64,000 nt of DNA, taken from contig CM073889.1 of assembly GCA_037176705.1 (NCBI GenBank), forward strand, positions 51,577,596-51,641,595, given 5' to 3'. This stretch comes from Molossus alvarezi. Taxonomy: Eukaryota > Chordata > Mammalia > Chiroptera > Molossidae. Position 1 is the stretch's first letter. The number at the start of each line of letters is the position of its first letter. Of this stretch, positions 9,528 through 21,331 are shown piece after piece. The translations under genes were made by a program, and so were the position numbers. A model generated the notes under the pieces. That model ran no database searches. It was given only the letters and a program-made list of their open reading frames with translations, and was not told the origin of the DNA.

Positions 9528-10090
9528 TGTGCTAAGGAAGTTGAGTATCTTATGCAGTCCTATGATTTTACTTGGCATGATGTATACATCTTTATAACCT
9601 CCACCCTGTCCCTGGAAGAGAAGGAATGGATCAGGTTAGCTGCTCAGGCCCATGCAGATGAAAAACACTGTATCAACCCCCAATAACCACTTTGGGAGGA
9701 AGCAGTCCCTAGAACAGACCCCAAAGGAATTATCAGGTAAATTCCCCAGGCTGCCAATAGCAAGCCCACATGGTAGCCTGCCTCCTAGCAGAGCTTTGCA
9801 AGGCAGCCCACAAGGCATTGAACTATAAGAAATTCAAAAAAATTACACTCCCCATGAAAATCCTCCTCTTTTCCTTTCCCGCCTAATGAAGGCCCTTCAA
9901 AGATACACCACTATAGACCCTACTTCATGTGAGGGCTTGTTATTCCTCAACATGTATTTCATCTCCCAGTCAGCTCCTGATATTAGATTAAAGTTACAAA
10001 AGCTAGAGGATGGACCTCAAACCCCACAAAAAGACCTTCTAATTGCCACTTTCAAGGTTTTAACAACCAAGATGAGGAAACAAAGTTAAA
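9528..10090 (+). pseudogene. gag: gag capsid part (ERV-2)
   Basis: Continuation of ERV-2 Gag after the L1 insertion. The first block (about 9528-9680) has the capsid-like D-F-T-W-H-D-V motif and the A-H-A-D-E end. A second block (9886-10089) carries R-Y-T-T-I-D-P and K-L-Q-K-L-E-D-G, matching the ERV-1 capsid C terminus. Stops and frame changes separate them (around 9684 and 9830). The region is inactive. Confidence 0.8.
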
Positions 10091-10189
10091 AAAAATAGAA
10101 AAAAACCCAGATCAAATATCAAATGCTGGCTGTGGCCATTAAGGACTCTGTTGGTAATAGGCAGATTCATAGGGGCAAGGGCCAAAAGC

Positions 10190-10330
10190 TACAACCTGGC
10201 TCCTGCTTTAGATGAGCCAATGAAGGACAATGGGCTAGGGAATGCCCTAATCCATACCCTACCCCTGGACCTTGTTCATGGTGTGGCAAAAAGGGGCACT
10301 GGAAGGTGAACTGTGACCAACCTCTTCAAG
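10190..10330 (+). pseudogene. gag: gag nucleocapsid part with zinc knuckle (ERV-2)
   Basis: A complete CX2CX4HX4C zinc knuckle lies at 10273-10314, with a W-C-G-K-K-G-H-W core. A second, degraded knuckle lies about 70 bp upstream, where a stop replaces the second cysteine region. Zinc knuckles of this type bind viral RNA during packaging. The ERV-1 nucleocapsid shows one intact knuckle at the equivalent place. Confidence 0.8.
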
Positions 10331-10399
10331 GCAGAATCACATCTCTTCCCTTTGGACAGCCTAACTAATTACACATTAACCTCAATCTTCTTAGTCTGA

Positions 10400-10850
10400 C
10401 CATTGAGGGTGCCTGGGTATTATAGCCTCCACACCAATCACACCATCAGAGCCTAGGGTAAATCTGACAGTAGTAGGTAAGACAGTTTCTTTTCTTTTTT
10501 TTTTTTTTAATCCTCACCTGGGGACATTTTTTCATGTTTTGTTCAGATAGAGTGGGAGGGAGAGAGAAACATTGATGCGAAAGGGAAACAGTGAGCGGCT
10601 GCCACCCGCACAACCCAACCAGGGCCGGGGACAAACTGCAACCAAGGTACATGCCCTTAGCAGGAACCAAACCCAGGTCACTCTGGACCACAGGCCGATG
10701 CTCTAACTGCTGGGTCAAACTGGCCAGGAAAACAGTCTCTTCTCTTATTGCTATGAGGGGCACTTATTCTGCCTTACCAGAATTTTTGGGCTGCACTCAT
10801 CCTTCTCAGGTTTTTATTGTGGGTATTGATGGCCTGGTCTTTAGACCCTT
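10400..10850 (+). pseudogene. pro: protease remnant split by a SINE (ERV-2)
   Basis: Protease-like sequence before 10496 (V-N-L-T-V-V context) continues after the SINE with T-Y-S-A-L-P-E-F near 10760. The catalytic D-T-G expected just before T-Y-S-A-L reads A-M-R-G, so the active site is destroyed. The frame is broken by the SINE and its duplicated target. Confidence 0.65.
10497..10731 (-). mobile_element. tRNA-derived bat SINE, minus strand
   Basis: About 235 bp with a poly(T) left end, then the body (reverse complement of AAATGTCCCCAGGTGAGGAT) and the tRNA-like head at the right end (near 10650-10731). Target duplications ACAGTTTCTTTTCTT (10482-10496) and ACAGTCTCTTCTCTT (10732-10746) agree at 13 of 15 bases. 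It interrupts the ERV-2 protease. Confidence 0.9.
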
Positions 10851-11678
10851 AGCCACCCCACCCTTAAACAAACTGCATCCTCCTAGACACCTCATTTAGG
10901 AACTCATTTTTAATTCTCTCAAATGCCCAACTCCAAAACTAGGCTGAGATATTCTATCAAAATTCTGAGTTTCTGTGACATTAAAGCCCAAAAATACCTC
11001 TCTTGACCTCTTTCATCTCCTCCTATCCTACCAGATACAGATAAAATTTCTCTCCTTGAAACTTTAATTACTCTAAAAGTATGAGATATGTCCTTATGAG
11101 AGCAGAAGGGGTCTCCAGGCCATTATTAACAATCTCCTCTCCCAAAATCTCTTAATCCCCACTAATTTTTTCTACTATACATACATCTTACCAGTAAAAT
11201 AAATATTTCTTATTGTCTGGTTCAGAATTTCAGAATCATTAACCAGGTTGTTCTCCCCATACACCCGGTAGTTCTAAAACCCTAGAGCCTCCTCTCACAA
11301 ATCTCACCTAATACCTCATACTTTATGGTTCTGGATCTAAAAAAATGCCTTTTATATCATCCCCTTACACCCAGATTGCCAAACCTCTTCACCTTCACTT
11401 GGTAAGACCCAACCACTCTCCAATCCAGGCAGCTAATGTGGATGATCCTCCCCCAAGGATTGTGGGACATCTCTTACTTCTTCAGGCAAGCATTAGCAAC
11501 AGATTTATCTGATATTAATCTCCACTCCAGTATCCTAGTTCAATATGTTGACAATCTTCTTTTGTGTAGCCCTTCTCTTAGCCTCTCACACCAACACACC
11601 TTCTTAATTATTTGACCAAATATAGATACTAAGTCTCCCCAAAGAAAGCCCAATTATCAGTCCCCTAGCTTACCTATC
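10851..11678 (+). pseudogene. pol: reverse transcriptase remnant (ERV-2)
   Basis: Degraded retroviral RT. The polymerase core motif expected as Y-V-D-D reads Y-V-D-N at 11544-11555, so the second catalytic aspartate is changed. Palm-like sequence precedes it, and a K-A-Q-L-type connection context follows before the solo LTR at 11679. Many stops are present. Pol continues at 18477. Confidence 0.7.
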
Positions 11679-11950
11679 TGTGGGGTTGGGGTGCTGGAAG
11701 ATGAAGGATTTTATTTTTTATTAATTAATTTTTGTTATAGATGTTTCTCCTTTTCCCCCCACTGATTCCCCCCTCCCCCTCCCTCCCTGCATTTTCCCCA
11801 GATTGTTGTCCATGTCCACTGTTCATGCATACATGCATATAAGTTCTGTGGTTTATCTCTCCCCCACCACCCCACTCTTTAGGGAATTGTCAGTCTGTAC
11901 CCCACTTCCACATCTCTGGGACTACCCCATTCCTCAGACTCTTATGTTCA

Positions 11951-14900
11951 TTATATTCCACAAATAAGTGAGATCATATGATACTTGTCTTTCTCTGTTT
12001 GGCTTGTTTCACTTAGGATGATACTTTCAAGGTCATTCCATGTAGTCTCAAAGGATAAGAGATATTTCTTTCTTACAGATGCATAGGACTCCATTGTGTA
12101 TGTGTACCACAGCTTTTTTATCCATTCATCTACTGATGGACACTTGGGCTGTTTCCAGATCTTAGCGATTGTAAATAGTGCTGCTACAAACATGGGGGTA
12201 CATATATTCTTTCTGATTGGTGTTTTAGGCTTCTTAGGGTATATTCCTAGAAGCGGGATCACTGGATCAAATGGAAGTTCAATTTTTAATTTTTTGAGGT
12301 AACACCATATTGTTTTCCATAGTGGTTACACCATTCTGCATTCCCACCAGCAGTGCACTAGAGTCCCCTTTTCTCCACACCCTCGACAACACTTGTTGTT
12401 TGACAATTTGTTGATGGTGGCCATTCTGACAGGTGTGAGGTGATACCTCATTGTTGTTTTAATTTGCATCTCTCAGATGATTAGTGATGATGAGCATTTC
12501 TTCATGTTTCTTAGCCATTTGTATGTCCTGTTTGGAGAGGTGTCTATTTAGTTCCTCTGCCCATTTTTTAATTGGATTCTTTGTCTTCCTTTTGTGGAGT
12601 TGTATGAGCACTCTACATATATTGGAAATTAACCCCTTAACTGATATATCACTGGCAATGATGCTCTCCCATACAGTGGATAGCCTTTCCGTTTTGATGA
12701 TTGTATCTTTCGCTGTGCAGAAGCTTTTGAGTTTGATGTAGTCCCATGTGTTCATTTTCTCCTTTGTTTCTGTTGCCTTAGGTGAAGTGTCAGTAAAAAT
12801 TCTGCTGCGTATGATGTCTGAAATTTTGTTGCCTACAGTCTCTTCTAGGATTTTTATGCATTCATGAGTTACATTTAAGTCTTTATCCATTTTGAGTTTA
12901 TTCTCGTGTAGGGTGTAAGTTGATAGTCTAGTTTTATTTTTCTGCTAGTAGCTGTCCAATTTTCCCAGCACCATTTATTAAAGAGGCTGTCCTTACTCCA
13001 CTGTATGCTCTTGCCACCTTTGTCAAATATTAACTGAGCATATTGCCTTGGGTCCATTTCTGGGTTCTCTGTTCTGTTCCACTGGTCTATATACCTGTTC
13101 TTGTGCCAGTACCAGGCTGTTTTGATTATAGTGGCTTTGTAGTATAACCTGAACTCTGGTATTGTGATCCCTCCAACTTTGTTCTTCCTTTTCAAGATTG
13201 CTGTGCCTATTCGAGGCCTTTTTTGGTACCATATGAACTTTTGAAGTAATTGTTCTAATTCTGTGAAGTATGCCGTTGGTATTTTGAGGGGGATTGCATT
13301 GGGTAATATAAACATTTTAATGATGTTAATTATTCCAATCCATGAAAAGGGTATGTGCTTCCACTTTTTTATATCTTACTCTATTTCTTTTTTGAATGGC
13401 CTGTAGTTTTCTGCGAATAGGTTCTTTATTTCTTTGGTTAAGTTTATTCCTAGGTATCTTAATTTTTTTGCCGCAATGGTAAATGGGATTGCTTTCTTAG
13501 TTTCTCTTTCGGTGAGTTCATCATTGGTGTATAAGAATGCCATCGATTTATTGACATTAATTTTGTATCCTGCTACTTTGCCAAATTCATTTATTAAGTC
13601 TAGTAAACTTTTGATGGAGTCTTTGGGGTTTTCTATGTATAGTATCATGTCATCTGCAAATAATGAAAATTTCAATTCCTCCTTTCCAATTTGGATCCCT
13701 TTTATTTTTTCTTCCTGTCTGATTGCTGTGGCTAAGACTTCCAGTACTATGTTAAATAGGAGTGGTGAAAGTGGGCATCCTTGCCTTGTTCCTGTTCTTA
13801 AGGGAAATGCTTTTACTTTTTGCCCATTGAGTATGATGATGGCTGTAGGTCTTTCATATATGGCCTTTATTATATCTAGATATGATGCCTCTATTCTCAC
13901 ACTGCTGAGCATTTGTATCAGAAATGGATACTGGATTTTATCGAAGGCTTTTTCAGCATCTATTGATATTATCATGTCGTTTTTATTCTTCATTTTGTTT
14001 ATGTAGTGTATCACATTTATGAATTTGCAAATATTGTACCAGCCTTGCATCCCTGGGATGAATCCCACTTGGTCATGGTGGACAATTTTTTTGGTGTATT
14101 GCTGGATCCGATTTGCTAGTATTTTGTTCAGGATTTTGGCATCTATGTTCATCAGGAATATTGGCCTGTATTTTTCTGTCTTTGTTGTGCCTTTTTCTGG
14201 TTTTGGAATTAGAATTATGCTGCCCTCATAAAATGAGTTTGGAAGTCTTCCTTCTTGAATTTTTTGAAATAGTTTGAGGAGAATGGGTATTAGTTCTTCT
14301 TTGAATGTTTGACAAAACTCCCCCGTGAAGCCGTCTGGTCCGGGGCTTTTGTTTGCTGGGAGAGTTTTGATGACATCTTCAATTTATTCTGTTGTTACTG
14401 GTCTGTTCAAGTTTTCTATCTCGTCCTGATTCAGTTTTGGGAGACTACGTGTTTCCAGAAATTTGTCCATTTTGCTTAGATTATCGAATTTGTTGCCATA
14501 TAATTGTTCATATTAGTTGTTAACGATCTTTTGTATTTCTGTGGTGTCAGTTGTTATCTTTCCTCTTTCATTTCTGGTTTTGTGTATTTGGGTTCTCTCT
14601 CTTTATTTCTTGGTGAGTCTAGCTACGGGTCCATCAAGCTTGTTTATCTTTTCGAAAAACCAGCTCTTTGTTTTATCGATCCTTTGAATTGTTTTTTTTT
14701 TGGTCTCTATGTCATTTATTTCTGCTCTGATCCTTACTATTTCCTTCCTTCTACTTGCTCTGGGGTTTTCTTTTTGTTTGCTCTCCAGTTCTTTAAGTTG
14801 TGAGGTTTGATAGTCTATTAGAGGTTTTTCTTCTTTTTTGAGGTAGACCTGTAGTGCTATGAACTTCCCTCTCAGAACTGCTTTCGCTGCATCCCATAGA

Positions 14901-15754
14901 TTTTGTGTTGTTGTGTCTTCATTTTCATTGGTTTCCAGGAAGTTATTGATTTCTTCCTTGATCTCCTCGGTGACCCATTCATTGTTTAATAACATGCTAT
15001 TTAGCTTCCATGTGTTCAAAGGTCTTTGTATGTTCTTCTTGCAATTTATTTTTAGTTTCATACCATTGTGATCTGAGAAGATGCTTGATATGATTTCAAT
15101 CTTCTTGAACTTGTAGAGACTTAGTTTGTGCCCTAACATGTAATCTATCTTTGAGAATGTCCCATGTGCACTTGAGAAGAATGTGAATTCTGTAGTTTTG
15201 GGGTGTAGTTCTCTGTAGATATCTATTAAATTCATTTGGTCTAGTGCTTCATTTAGAGTCTCTGTTTTCTTGCTAATTTTTTGTCTAGGAGATCTATCCA
15301 GTGATGTCAGCGGGGTGCTGAAGTCCCCTGCTATGATTGTATTGCTGTTGATTTCTCCATTGAAGTCCTCCAGAAGTTTTTAAATATATTTTGGTGCTCC
15401 TATATTGGGTGCTTATATGTTTATCAAGGTTATATCTTCCTGTTGGATAGATCCTTTCAATATTACGTAGTGGCCTTCTTTGTCTCTAATTATGGCCTTC
15501 ATTCTGAAATCTACTTTATCAGATATAAATATTGCTACCCCAGCTTTTTTTTCTTTTCCATTTGCTTGCAAGATTTTTTCCCATCCCTTCACTTTCAATC
15601 TATGTGAGTCTTTTGCTGTGAGGTGGGTCTCTTGTAAACAACATATAGATGAGTCATGCTTTCTTATCCAATCAGCTACTCTGTGCCTTTTTATGGGAGC
15701 ATTTAGTCCATTTACATTTAAGGTGATTATTGATATGTACTTATTTTTTGCCAT
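11951..15754 (-). pseudogene. ORF2: L1-A ORF2 (endonuclease-reverse transcriptase), broken
   Basis: ORF2p nicks target DNA and reverse-transcribes L1 RNA. The start M-A-K-N-K-Y-I-S is at 15754, with the endonuclease N-V-N-G-L-N and Q-E-T-H-L motifs close behind. An RT block at 14152-13376 has the F-A-D-D catalytic motif. C-terminal blocks at 13315-12875, 12890-12459 and 12262-11951 follow. At least five frame breaks separate the pieces. The final codons match the L1-C ORF2 end. Confidence 0.9.
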
Positions 15755-15799
15755 TTTTGTTTAGTGTGATTCTATTTTTCTTCCCATTTCTTCTGGTAA

Positions 15800-16700
15800 T
15801 TACAGCAGTCCTTTTAGCATTTCTTGCAGTGTTGGTTTGGTGCTAATGTATTCCCTTAGCCTTTTTTTTGTCTGGGAAACTCTTTATTTGATCTTGTATT
15901 TTGAATGATAGCCTTGCTGGGTAGAGTAGTCTTCGATTCAGATTCTTGTTTTCATAACCTTGATTACTTCATGCCATTCCCTTCTAGCCTGTAGTGTTTC
16001 TTGTGAGAAGTCAGCTGAGAGCCTTATGGGGTTTCCTTTGTAGGTAACCTGTTGCTTATCTCTTGCTGCTTTTAGGATTCTCTCTTTGTCATTAATTTTT
16101 GGCAGTTTGATTACTATGTGTCTTGGTGTGGGCCTGTTTGGGTTCTTCTTACTTGGGGCTCTCTGTGCTTCTTGAACTTGAGTGCTTCTTCCTTCACGAA
16201 ATTAGGGAAGTTTTCTATCACTATTTCTTTGAATATATTCTCTAAGCCTTGCTCATTTTCTTCTTCTTCAGGGACTCCTATGATGCAAATATTATTCCGT
16301 TTCCACTTGTCCCACACTTCTCTTAAGCTATCTTTCTGTTTTTTAATCATTTTTCTTTTTGATTTTCTGATTGGTTGATTTCTTCTAGCCTGTCTTCTAA
16401 TTTACTGATCCAGTCCTCAGCTTCCCCTACTCTGCTTTATAGACCTTCCAATGTGTTTTTCATTTCTGATATGTCATTCTTCATTTCTTCCTGTTGGTTT
16501 TTAATTTCCAACTGGTTGATTTTCAACATTTCTATGTCTTTACTCATGGTGGTCATATCCTTACACATGCTGTTGAGCTTCCGCAATATCATGGCTCTAA
16601 ATTCTAGTTCCGTTAACTTGCTTAACTGCACCTCATTTATCTCATCTTCAGTAGAGGTCTCTTGTTCTTTCATTTGGCTTTTGTTTCTATGTTTCACCAT
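15800..16700 (-). pseudogene. ORF1: L1-A ORF1 (RNA-binding protein), broken
   Basis: The start at 16700 corresponds to M-V-K-H-R-N-K-S-Q, the position used by L1-C. The coiled-coil part is open to 16437. A second block (16350-16114) holds the RNA-recognition-motif region around I-I-G-V-P-E-E-E. The C-terminal domain is broken, and the stop is at 15800. ORF1p is a trimeric coiled-coil RNA chaperone that packages L1 RNA. Confidence 0.88.
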
Positions 16701-18070
16701 TTTGGCTATCACAGTGGGCTTTGGAGTCTGCCAAATTTTCCCTGTGGGTGTTGGTGTTCTGCTGTTTGTGGCTCCCTCTCCTGGGATTGGATGCACCAGG
16801 GAGGACCCACTTTAAACACCACCATCAAGTCTTAGCTTTTCTGATTAGTGTTGCTAGCCCAGAGAATGGTAGTTATCCTCTAGCTTTTTTTCCCTGGAGG
16901 CTATTAGTAGAGGTTACCTGCAGACCCTTGGTTTCTGAATTGCCTGAAAAACTCCCTCACGTGCTCAGTGTAAGAGGATTTGCTGAGGGTGGGGCAGCTA
17001 TTGGTTGTTAATGGGCCTCAATTAACATTTCAATCGCCACAGGTGGGGTTGAATCTCTGAGGGAGGGGCCGCCGCCTCTCTCCAAGGCCTGGGAAGGAGT
17101 AAAATGACCACCATCTTGGGTGGCTGCACTCAGCGAATGCTCTTAGCACCCTCCAAAACCCGAGTGTCCCCACACAGTCTAGTCCTGTCTGCCTTCCCTC
17201 TGCCGGAGCCCAAGGTGAGTGGCTGCTGCCAATTTAGCCTCTGTCCGGACTCTGCATCGTGGAGCCACCTGGGACTTTTAACCGAAAGGCGCTGCTTCCA
17301 GCCAAGGGAGGCCCGGCTGTGGCTCCAGCCAAGGGCGTTGCACTCAGGAGAAACCCCAGGACTGAGCCGCTGTAGCAGGACACTGCAGAGGTGGCAGTAG
17401 CTTCCAGCACAGTCCCCTCCTCCCTGTGAGTCTGTGCGGCACCAGCGGACGGCTTAGCACGCAGAGTTCGCGGGACTCAGCCTTGGTAGCAGCATCCTGC
17501 CAAGTCCCCTGGTCCCTGCTAGTCTGTGCCACACCAGCGGAGGGCTTAGCACGCAGAGTTCGTGGGACTCAGCCCTGGTAGTGGTGTCCCACCAAGTCCC
17601 CTGGTCCCAGCAAGTCCATTCGGCACCAGCCGAGGGCTTAGCAGGCAACAGAGTTACCAGGACCCATGCAGGGTCGCAAGGGAGGCGGTAGCAGCAACTT
17701 CCCGCCAAGCCCCCTGGTCCCACCGACTCCCCTGGTCCCAGCGAGTCCGTACAGCACCAGCGGAGAGTTTAGCGGGCAACAGAGTTTGCAGGACTCATGA
17801 GGGGTCTCAGGGGAGGTGGTAGCAGTAACTTCCTGCTGAGTTCCCTGGTCCCCGCCCAGGCTGCTGCGGACCATGGGCTCCTGGCCCCCTCTCGCTTCCT
17901 CGCAAGCCTACCAGGATTGAGTCAGTGTTTCTGGTTATGTGTTCCTCTAAGGTGTCTTTCGGTTGCCCCTTCCTGATGATTGGCCTTTATTTTCATTGTA
18001 AATCTAGTTTGGTCCTGGGAGATGGTCTGTGTAGCTCCATTTACTTCGCTGCCATTTTGGTTCTCTCACC
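16701..18070 (-). promoter_or_regulatory. L1-A 5' UTR with tandem monomers
   Basis: About 1.37 kb of GC-rich leader, the L1 internal promoter. Between 17400 and 17880 it holds about four tandem units of roughly 100-120 bp, each containing a version of GGCTTAGCACGCAGAGTT and CAAGTCCCCTGGTCCC. The 5' end near 18050 is the reverse complement of CCAAAATGGCAGCGAAGTAAATGG, the conserved L1 start here. The units are related to those of L1-J and, more distantly, L1-C. Confidence 0.75.
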
Positions 18071-18476
18071 AGATGAATGATTTTTAACCTTGTGTTAAGC
18101 ACTCTCAACCTTGTGTTAATGCATTCTCAGAATCCTAGCGGGGGGTGAGGGTGGAGGGAGGGGATGAACCTGGCCCAACCAGGTGTATTGTTGGGCACTT
18201 CATTTGCATGTGAATAAGAGTTTGTTATCTTTTGGCTTCAAGGTCTCTTCCTGTAAAAAGCAAAAGACAAAGCTAGGGTATATGTAGTAATGCCATCTCA
18301 AGGAAATAATTTATTTAAATCCACTTGTAACCTGGGGGGTACCAGCCTGCAAATAAATGGGACTGCATCCAGAGATCTGGAGCATTTGCCCTCTTGCAAA
18401 TCTCTCTCTCAATCCAACCAGCATGTGGTTGTAGGTTCATTGCATTGCACCAATCCCAGCAGGCCGAGAGTTGGCA

Positions 18477-18608
18477 CCTATCTTGGCCTAGCCATAATCC
18501 CCCAACATTGGGCCATCACTGCAGACAAGAAAGAGCTCATTACTTCTATAAAGCCCCCAGCCTCAAAACAGGACCCCTTCTCCTTTATAGGGCTGGCAGA
18601 ATATTTTT
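18477..18608 (+). pseudogene. pol: pol segment between solo LTR and HAL1 (ERV-2)
   Basis: A short piece of gammaretroviral RT thumb/connection: T-Y-L-G-L-A-I-I-P, D-K-K-E-L-I and F-I-G-L-A-E-Y-F. The last motif sits exactly where the HAL1 inserted. The reading continues at 21332 with a repeated L-A-D-Y-F from the target duplication. Confidence 0.75.
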
Positions 18609-21331
18609 TAACCCATCTTTATTGTTGAATATTAGAGATGTTTCTCCCCATTGACCTCCTTTTCCCCAATCCCACCTCCTCCTGCCTTCCCCACACTATT
18701 GTGTCCATTGGTGATGCATATATGCATAGAAGTTCTTTGGATTATCTAATGCCCTCCACCCTCCCCACTTCCCTTTGAGGTTCATCAATCTAACTAATTT
18801 GTACTTTTTAATTCCTTCATCTCTTTCACCCATCTCCCAGCCCCCACCCATCTGGCAAGCAACATAAAGTTCTCTGTATCTATGAGTCTGTTTCTGTTCT
18901 GCTTGCTCATTTTGTTTGTAAATTCAATTGTTGATAGATATGTATTAATCACCATTTTATTGTTTATAGTTTTGTTCTTCTTCGCCTTCAAGACCCTTCA
19001 ACATTTCATGTAACACTGGGTTAGTGGTGATAAATTTTTTAGCTTTTTTTTGTCTGGTAAACTCTTGATATGTCTATCAATTCTAATCAAAAGCTTTGCA
19101 GGATAGAGTAATCTAGATTATAGGTCACTGCTTTTCATCACCTTGAATATCTCTTGCATTGCCTTTCTGGCCTGCAAAGCTTCTTTTGAGAAATCAGCTA
19201 ACACTCTTATGGGAGTTCCTTTGTAAGTAATGGACTGCTTTTCTCCTGCTACTTTTAAGATTCTCTTTTTATATTTAACCTTTGGCATTTTGATGATGAT
19301 GTGTCTTGGTGTGAACCTCTTCGGGTTCAACTTGTTTGGGACTTTCTGTGCTTCCTGGACCTGTATGTTTGTTCCCTTCACCAAGTTAAAAAAGTTTTCT
19401 GTCATTATTTTTTCAAATAGGTTTTCAATTCCTTGCTTTCTTTCTTCTCCTTCAGGCACCCCTTTGATGTGAATGTTGGCATGCTTGAAGTTGTCCCAGA
19501 GGCTCCTTACACTATCGTCATTTTTTTTTTTCTTTTTGCTGTTCTGGTTGGGTATTTTCTGCTTCCTTATATTCCAAACTGATAGTTTGCTTCTTGGCTT
19601 TACCCACTCCACTATTGATTTTCTATAAATTATTCTTTATTTTAGTTAATGCATCCTTAATTTCTAACTGGTCCTTTTTTATGTTGTTGATGTTCTCACT
19701 AAGTTCCTTGGAGGTTTCACTAAGTCCCTTGAATGTTTCATCAAGTTCCTTGAGTGACCTTATAACCTGTGTTTTGAACTCTGCATCTGATTGATTGCTC
19801 ATCTCTATTTTGTTTATTCTTTTCCTGGAGTTCTGTTCTGTTCTTTTATTTGGGACATATTTTTTTATCTCCTCATTTTGGCTGCTTCCCTGTGGTTGTG
19901 TCTATGTATTAGACAGAGTTTCTATGTCTCCTAGGCTTCATACAGTGGCCTACTGTTATAGGTATTCTGTAGGATCCAGTGGCACAGTCTCCCTGATCCT
20001 ACAGGATCCAGTGGGTCAGTCTCAGCTGGGCCCTCAAGATGCACCCCTTGTGTGGACTGTACACACTTCTGTTGTATTTGAGTCTTGACTGCTGTTGACA
20101 CATCAATGGAAGAGGGATTTACCCAGACTGATCAGCTGCAAGAATTGGCTGTGCCCACTAGCCACTGGCCTCTGACTACCTTGGAGGATCAGCTGTGTAG
20201 CAGCCTACCACACAGGGTAAGACTTACTTCATTAGGGCTCTGGTACCCACTGAGTCCATTCATTGAGTGTGTCACTTGTGGAGGTGGTTGGGTGGTGGTG
20301 TTTCGATGTGGTCTGAAGCTGTCCACTGGGTGTGCTGGCTCTGGAGCAAGGTCAGCCACTGCCTGTGTTCTACCCAGGGCCACCTGGCATAAGCTACAAA
20401 GTAATCTGCCAGTGGATGCTTCTTGTGCTGGGTTTGGAGGTGTCTAAGAATAGCCAAGTTGTGAACCAAGGCTGGCTGCTTCTCCTGCTAGGCCTGGGGC
20501 CACTTAACAAGAAGTATGGGGCTTGCTGAGACCAGATGCTGCTTGTGTGAGAGAATTTAGAAAAATATGAAGCAGGATCCAAGACAGGCCAATCCTATGG
20601 TAAAGCCTTTGAAAACAGATTGGGTGGGCCTGAAAATTGGGTGGGCTGGGGTGGGCCCTCAGGGAATCACCAGGGCAGGGCAAACAGTGTGAGCCAGGTT
20701 GCAGAGTCCCAAATATGGCACAGTCTGCCTGCCCTGTGGTGGAACAGCTCACCAAAGGAACAACATCCTCCACCAGCAGTCTGTCCAGGAGAAAGCTGCC
20801 CCTCCATCCCTCGTCCTGCAGCCAAACAGATCAGTTATTCCCTGTTCTTTGGTGCCCCTGAAACTGCTTTTTCTCTGAGCTCAGAGGAAGCAAGTCCAAG
20901 TAAATCTGTGAGCAGGCCATTGAAAAGAAGCTGACTGGGGCTTCTGCAGCTTCAGCCTCCCTCTGCCTCAGTTCCCACTGGTTTTACAGCCAGAAGTTAT
21001 AAGGACTTTTCTTTCTGGCTCTGGGACCCTGAGCTGGGCATCTGGTGTGAGATGGGGACCCTTCACTTTTCAGGGAGGACCTTCCCAGCTGAGGTATTTA
21101 ACCTGATTTTTATCCACCACAGGTGAGTGTGGGACCAGCCTGTCCGTGCCTCTGCCCCTTCCACCAGTCTCAATGCGGCTGCTGCTTTAATTTTGTAGTT
21201 GTAGGATTTCTATTCAGCTCAGTTTCATGTGGTTCTGAATGATGGTTGTGCTGTAGTTTAGTTGTAATTTTGATGTGGTTGTGGAGGAGGCAATACCACA
21301 TTTACCTACGTCACCATCTTGACCAGAAGCC
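18609..21331 (-). mobile_element. HAL1 (half-L1), apparently full length, 2.72 kb
   Basis: Right to left: 5' UTR (21331-19803), ORF1 (19802-18957), a short remnant of the ORF2 start (18955 to about 18905), a 3' UTR of about 290 bp and the 3' end. Target duplications CTGGCAGAATATTTTT (18593-18608) and CTGGCAGATTATTTTT (21332-21347) agree at 15 of 16 bases, so both ends are genuine. The lack of ORF2 is therefore the element's own architecture, as known for HAL1 elements in mammals. Confidence 0.85.
18957..19802 (-). pseudogene. ORF1: HAL1 ORF1, degenerate
   Basis: An ORF1p-type protein. Start M-S-N-Q-S-D at 19802, then a heptad-rich segment with repeated L-S-E and K-E-L patterns. An RRM-like block G-V-P-E-G-E-E lies near 19470, and a C-terminal domain with P-R-H-I-I-I-K and T-Y-K-G-T-P-I-R runs at about 19320-19200. 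A stop interrupts the coiled-coil to RRM junction near 19627, and the C terminus is shifted. The stop at 18957-18959 is one base from the ORF2-like ATG. About 281 codons, similar to L1 ORF1. Confidence 0.8.

Larger units (their letters stand above)
11713..18070 (-). mobile_element. L1-A: full-length L1, 6.36 kb, degenerate
   Basis: Reads right to left: 5' UTR (18070-16701), ORF1 (16700-15800), ORF2 (15754-11951), 3' UTR and A-tail (11950-11713). Target duplications AGATGAAGGATTTT (11699-11712) and AGATGAATGATTTT (18071-18084) agree at 13 of 14 bases. It sits inside the solo LTR. Length and layout equal those of L1-C. Confidence 0.92.
11679..18476 (+). mobile_element. solo LTR (about 426 bp) inside ERV-2 pol, split by L1-A
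   Basis: Two pieces, 11679-11712 and 18085-18476, make one LTR once L1-A and its duplicated target are removed. It begins TGTGGGG and ends TTGGCA, the TG...CA rule, with AATAAA at 18352-18357. A 6-bp duplication CCTATC flanks it (11673-11678 and 18477-18482), and the ERV-2 pol frame continues across (T-Y-L before, then L-G-L-A-I-I-P after). Six-bp duplications are typical of class II (beta-like) elements. The family is otherwise unknown. Strand is inferred from the polyadenylation signal. Confidence 0.75.

Noticed and set aside
13434..14006. Long open frames opposite L1 ORF2 RT (also 28803-29540 minus, 46907-47533 minus, 33451-34038 plus)
   Set aside because: They recur at the same place in every L1 copy and mirror the conserved RT coding strand; shadows of ORF2.
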